Below, piece by piece: positions 60,983-64,000 of a DNA stretch of 64,000 nt; positions within the stretch are counted from its first letter, which is position 1, and every line of letters begins with the position of its first letter. The notes beneath the pieces were generated by a model that was not told where the DNA came from, did no database searches, and saw only the letters and a list, made by a program, of their open reading frames with translations. The DNA is from JAAZIN01 sp964441025. Lineage in GTDB: Bacteria; Bacillota; Dethiobacteria; DTU022. The position numbers and the translations under genes are program-made. Where the stretch lies: contig CAYTXG010000009.1 of NCBI GenBank assembly GCA_964441025.1, positions 1 to 64,000 on the forward strand, given 5' to 3'.

Positions 60983-62677
60983 TTGAAAGAAAATAGGAAT
61001 AGAGACATCGAACTGGCGATCAATGCAGCCGACTTTCAGAAGATGATTATCGGGGCCAGCTACTATTTCAGCCGGGAGAAAGAGGCTATTAACGCTCTGA
61101 ATGTCTTTCCTGTACCTGATGGCGACACCGGAACGAACATGAGCATGACCCTGGCTGCTGCGGCCGAGGCTGCGCTGACCTACAGGGGCAACTCTATCGG
61201 TGAGATCGCTGTTGAAACCGCTTCAAGCGCTCTTATGGGCGCCCGGGGCAATTCGGGTGTGATCCTTTCCCAGTTGCTGCGCGGGATCGCGCGGGGGTTG
61301 CAAGGGAAGAGGATCGCTTACCCTGATGACCTGAGCAAATCTTTTCAGTACGGCGTTGTCTATGCCTACAAGGCTGTTTCAAAACCGGTAGAGGGAACCA
61401 TATTAACAGTTGCCCGCGAAACGGCCCGAGGCGCCAGAAGCGCGGCACGCAAAGGGATCAATACCTGCGGGATTATTGAAAGCGCCATTGAAAAAGGCAA
61501 AGAGGCGCTGGCCAGGACTACCGAAATGCTGCCGGAACTGAAAAGGGCCGGTGTTGTCGATGCAGGAGGCCTGGGATTTATCGTATTCCTCGAGGGATGT
61601 CTTTTTTCTGTGCAGCACGCTCTGGGAGAAATTTTAACCCGCAAAAAGGCAGCCGAAGTTGTAAGCACGGAGGAACCCTCCCCAGGGGCAGAGACAGTGC
61701 CTTCCGACGGGACGCCTGACCTGCCACACCCTTACTGTACTGAATTTGTCATCAAGGGGACCCCGGCGGCAGCGGCTGAGCTGAAGGACCGCCTTGAGCC
61801 CCTGGGCGATTCACTACTTGTTGCAGGCCAGAACAATATGAGCAAGGTGCACATCCACACTGCGGATCCGGGCAGCGTTCTCTCCCTCTGCCTGGGTTAC
61901 GGTTCGCTGCATGAGATCAAAATTGACAACATGAACGATCAGCACCGCCATGCCCTGAATTTTCAGGCCCCTGTTGAAACCGTGGTCGCCCTTGTCAGCC
62001 CCGGTACGGCGAAGGGCAAAGAGGATACCGGCATAATTGCCGTTTCATTTGGAGAGGGGATCAAGGAGCTTTTTCTAAGCCTGGGGGCAGATGAAATTGT
62101 CTATGGGGGCCAGACGATGAATCCCCGGGTCAAGGATCTATTCAATGCGGTGCAGCGGATCGCCACTGATCGGGTCATAATACTGCCGAACAATAAGAAT
62201 ATCCAGATGGTCGCCCAGCAGGTGCTAAGGATCAGCGCCAAAGAGGTTGCAGTAGTCGCCAGCCTCACCATTGCCCAGGGTCTGGCCGCCATGGTGGCAT
62301 TCAACCCCACTGCGGATTTCACCGCAAACATCAGCGCAATGGAAAACAGTCTGAAGCAGGTCAAGTCGGGCGAGGTCACTTATGCCACCAGGGATACTGT
62401 AATCGGGGGAAGGCAGGTTCCGCGGGGCTCTTACCTGGGCCTTTACAATGGGCAGCTCTGCAGCGCCGGGTCGGAGCTCACATCTGCCGCCCTTGATCTT
62501 ACTGACTTGATGCTGGACGAGCGCGATGAGCTGGTGACCGCCCTTTACGGAAAAGGGATCAGCCGCAGGGAGGCCGAAGCCTTTGCCGCAGCTGTGGAGA
62601 AAGCCCACCCCGGCGTGGAAGTGGAGTTAAAGTACGGCGGCCAGCCCATCTACTACTACATCCTGTCAATTGAATAA
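60983..62677 (+). CDS. fakA: Fatty acid kinase, DAK2 domain protein (FakA)
   Basis: A 564-residue DAK2/DegV-partner kinase that makes acyl-phosphate from FakB-bound fatty acids for phospholipid synthesis. The DhaL-type ATP site is visible in NVFPVPDGDTGTNM and MGARGNSGVILSQLLRG. The middle and C-terminal parts (DUF1949-like and FakA C-domain) follow, with GGQTMNPRVKD near 375. The TTG at 60983 has AGAGGAG seven bases upstream and is favoured over a TTG at 60953 that overlaps the fakB stop. It is coupled with fakB. Confidence 0.92.
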   Translation: MKENRNRDIELAINAADFQKMIIGASYYFSREKEAINALNVFPVPDGDTGTNMSMTLAAAAEAALTYRGNSIGEIAVETASSALMGARGNSGVILSQLLRGIARGLQGKRIAYPDDLSKSFQYGVVYAYKAVSKPVEGTILTVARETARGARSAARKGINTCGIIESAIEKGKEALARTTEMLPELKRAGVVDAGGLGFIVFLEGCLFSVQHALGEILTRKKAAEVVSTEEPSPGAETVPSDGTPDLPHPYCTEFVIKGTPAAAAELKDRLEPLGDSLLVAGQNNMSKVHIHTADPGSVLSLCLGYGSLHEIKIDNMNDQHRHALNFQAPVETVVALVSPGTAKGKEDTGIIAVSFGEGIKELFLSLGADEIVYGGQTMNPRVKDLFNAVQRIATDRVIILPNNKNIQMVAQQVLRISAKEVAVVASLTIAQGLAAMVAFNPTADFTANISAMENSLKQVKSGEVTYATRDTVIGGRQVPRGSYLGLYNGQLCSAGSELTSAALDLTDLMLDERDELVTALYGKGISRREAEAFAAAVEKAHPGVEVELKYGGQPIYYYILSIE

Positions 62678-62805
62678 GACGGCGCCCGGCAGGGGATTGT
62701 AACAGGTCCGGGGAAATGATCCGGTGCTAGGGCAAACTGCCTGAGGCCACATGCCGCCACCCCGCCGGAAACAGCGTTGTTGGAGCGTTTACCCCCGGCA
62801 AGCCC

Positions 62806-64000
62806 TCAGCGCTTTTCCCCCGTCTCTGAAACAGGGGCCAGGGAGATCCTTCCGCGCTCATGATCCACCGCTGCAACCCTGACTTCAATAACAGCCCCCA
62901 CGGAAAGTGCCTCCGAGGGGTGACGGGTGCGTCGGCCCAAGGTGGAACGATGGAGCAACCCGTCTCGCCCCACGCCGATATCCACAAAGGCCCCGAAATC
63001 TACAACATTTCGCACCGTGCCCGAAAGGATCATCCCCTCGGCAAGATCTGCCAGGCTGGTAATGCCGGCCCTGAAAAGCGGCGGCGGCAGCTCGTCGCGT
63101 GGATCGCGCCCCGGCTGCAGCAGCGCGGCAATGATATCGCGCACCGTGGGCAGCCCCGCATTCAGTTCGGCGGCCAGGGCCTCTGGATCAAGAGCGGCCA
63201 GGGCTTCAGCCTTTGCTCCTGCCAGCCCATAGATTTTTTCAGCAAGTGGATAAGATTCCGGATGCACTGCAGTGTTGTCCAGGTGATTTTCACCGCCGGA
63301 GATGCGCAGAAAGCCGGCGCACTGTGTATAGGTCCCCCGTCCCAGGCGGGGGACATCCAGCAATTCGCCCCGGGAGGTGAATTTCCCCCTGTCATCCCGA
63401 TAGTCCACGATATTCCTGGCCACGGCGGGCTTGATCCCGGCCACATGACTGAGCAGGGCATAGGAGGCGCTATTCAGATCCACGCCCACGCTGTTCACGC
63501 AGGATTCCACCACCCCATCAAGGGCGGCAGCCAGCCGCCCCTGGTTCACATCATGCTGATACTGACCAACCCCAATAGATTTCGCCTCGATCTTGACCAG
63601 CTCTGCCAGCGGATCCTGAACCCGCCGGGCGATGGAGACAGCGCCGCGCAGGCTTACATCCAGTTCAGGCAGCTCCTCGCGGGCCAGTGGAGAGGCGGAG
63701 TAGACTGAAGCCCCCGCCTCGCTGACAATGGCGTAGGATACCCGGCGGGACAGCGCCGGCAGCAGGGCGGCGATGAATTCTTCGGTCTCCCGGGAGGCGG
63801 TGCCGTTGCCGATGACGATGATCTCCACGCGGTGGCGCTCCACCAGGGCGGCCACGATCCGACCGGCCTCGTCGGAGCGGCGCTGCGGGGGGTGGGGATA
63901 GATGGCGGCTGTATCCAACAGCTTGCCCGTCCCATCAACTACCGCTGCCTTGCAGCCGGTGCGGAACCCGGGATCAAGGCCCAGAACGATCCTGTCGCGG
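62806..64000 (-). CDS. tex: Tex family RNA-binding protein, 3' part (cut by window edge)
   Basis: The frame stays open to the right edge of the window, so only the last 397 or so residues are seen. They start within the YqgF-like domain (LGLDPGFRTGCKAAVVD, encoded at about 63935-63985), continue through helix-hairpin-helix repeats (GIKPAVARNIVDYRD and DVPRLGRGTYTQCAGFL) and end in an S1 RNA-binding domain (SGTVRNVVDFGAFVDIGVGRDGL). Tex binds RNA and associates with transcription in many bacteria. Full proteins are about 720 residues, so about 320 lie outside the window. Confidence 0.93.
   Translation of the reverse strand, partial: RDRIVLGLDPGFRTGCKAAVVDGTGKLLDTAAIYPHPPQRRSDEAGRIVAALVERHRVEIIVIGNGTASRETEEFIAALLPALSRRVSYAIVSEAGASVYSASPLAREELPELDVSLRGAVSIARRVQDPLAELVKIEAKSIGVGQYQHDVNQGRLAAALDGVVESCVNSVGVDLNSASYALLSHVAGIKPAVARNIVDYRDDRGKFTSRGELLDVPRLGRGTYTQCAGFLRISGGENHLDNTAVHPESYPLAEKIYGLAGAKAEALAALDPEALAAELNAGLPTVRDIIAALLQPGRDPRDELPPPLFRAGITSLADLAEGMILSGTVRNVVDFGAFVDIGVGRDGLLHRSTLGRRTRHPSEALSVGAVIEVRVAAVDHERGRISLAPVSETGEKR

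Overview
The window looks like a chromosomal segment of a Gram-positive anaerobe of the Bacillota (Firmicutes, clostridial type), probably a spore-former. The evidence is strong AGGAGG-type ribosome sites with frequent GTG/TTG starts, a FakB/FakA fatty-acid kinase pair, a XylFII-LytS-YesN-like sugar sensor, a Bce/Mac-like peptide-responsive ABC module, CoA-based fatty-acid enzymes, and several promoters that fit the sigma-H consensus of spore-formers. No rRNA, tRNA, CRISPR array, integrase or complete insertion sequence was seen. Most of the window is GC-rich. The stretch from about 22.8 to 34 kb is visibly richer in A+T and uses different codons, which suggests a different history.

Layout. 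0-8.6 kb holds housekeeping and accessory genes: AIM24-like protein, RidA, a histone-deacetylase-fold amidohydrolase, a 2-hydroxyacid dehydrogenase, a CapA-like protein, a sugar/cation symporter, a DMT exporter and a polysaccharide deacetylase. 8.7-22.6 kb is a carbohydrate locus. It has a GH3 beta-glycosidase on the plus strand. On the minus strand a sensor operon (anchored sugar-binding protein, LytS/YesM kinase, YesN/AraC regulator, second anchored sugar-binding protein) lies directly upstream of a monosaccharide ABC transporter operon that continues into a HAD phosphatase, an acetyltransferase and a Gfo/Idh oxidoreductase. 22.8-33.8 kb is the AT-rich block: a one-strand run of FadR-type regulator, TIGR00725 protein, cupin, asparaginase-like enzyme, cupin, TRAP transporter (P, Q, M), DUF169 protein, mu-crystallin/ketimine-reductase-like protein and a LeuA-like condensing enzyme. 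I read it as an uptake and catabolic system for an unknown, probably nitrogen-containing, organic acid.

34-40.4 kb is a DUF3784/PH-like membrane protein, an OmpR-type two-component pair and an ABC transporter with a large FtsX-type permease. 40.5-47.6 kb has an acyl-CoA dehydrogenase, an MBOAT/DHHW polymer O-acetylation pair, a decayed ABC-2 transporter in which an ATPase fragment is joined to a permease fragment, and an orphan DNA methyltransferase. 47.8-56.6 kb has a SWIM-SNF2 helicase and an alpha-glucan/trehalose group (TreT, TreZ, GH57). 57-64 kb has a CoA-transferase, a pyruvate-kinase C-domain protein, a CDP-alcohol phosphatidyltransferase, FakB/FakA and the 3' part of tex.

The features most worth a second look are: the double-sensor sugar-signalling operon; the AT-rich TRAP/asparaginase/ketimine-reductase block with altered catalytic residues; a family of short palindromes sharing a GGGACGGT core, each starting at or just after a stop codon; a set of sigma-H-like promoters, including a perfect match upstream of the acyl-CoA dehydrogenase; a nested-helix RNA candidate at 7.5 kb; and the fused ABC pseudogene.
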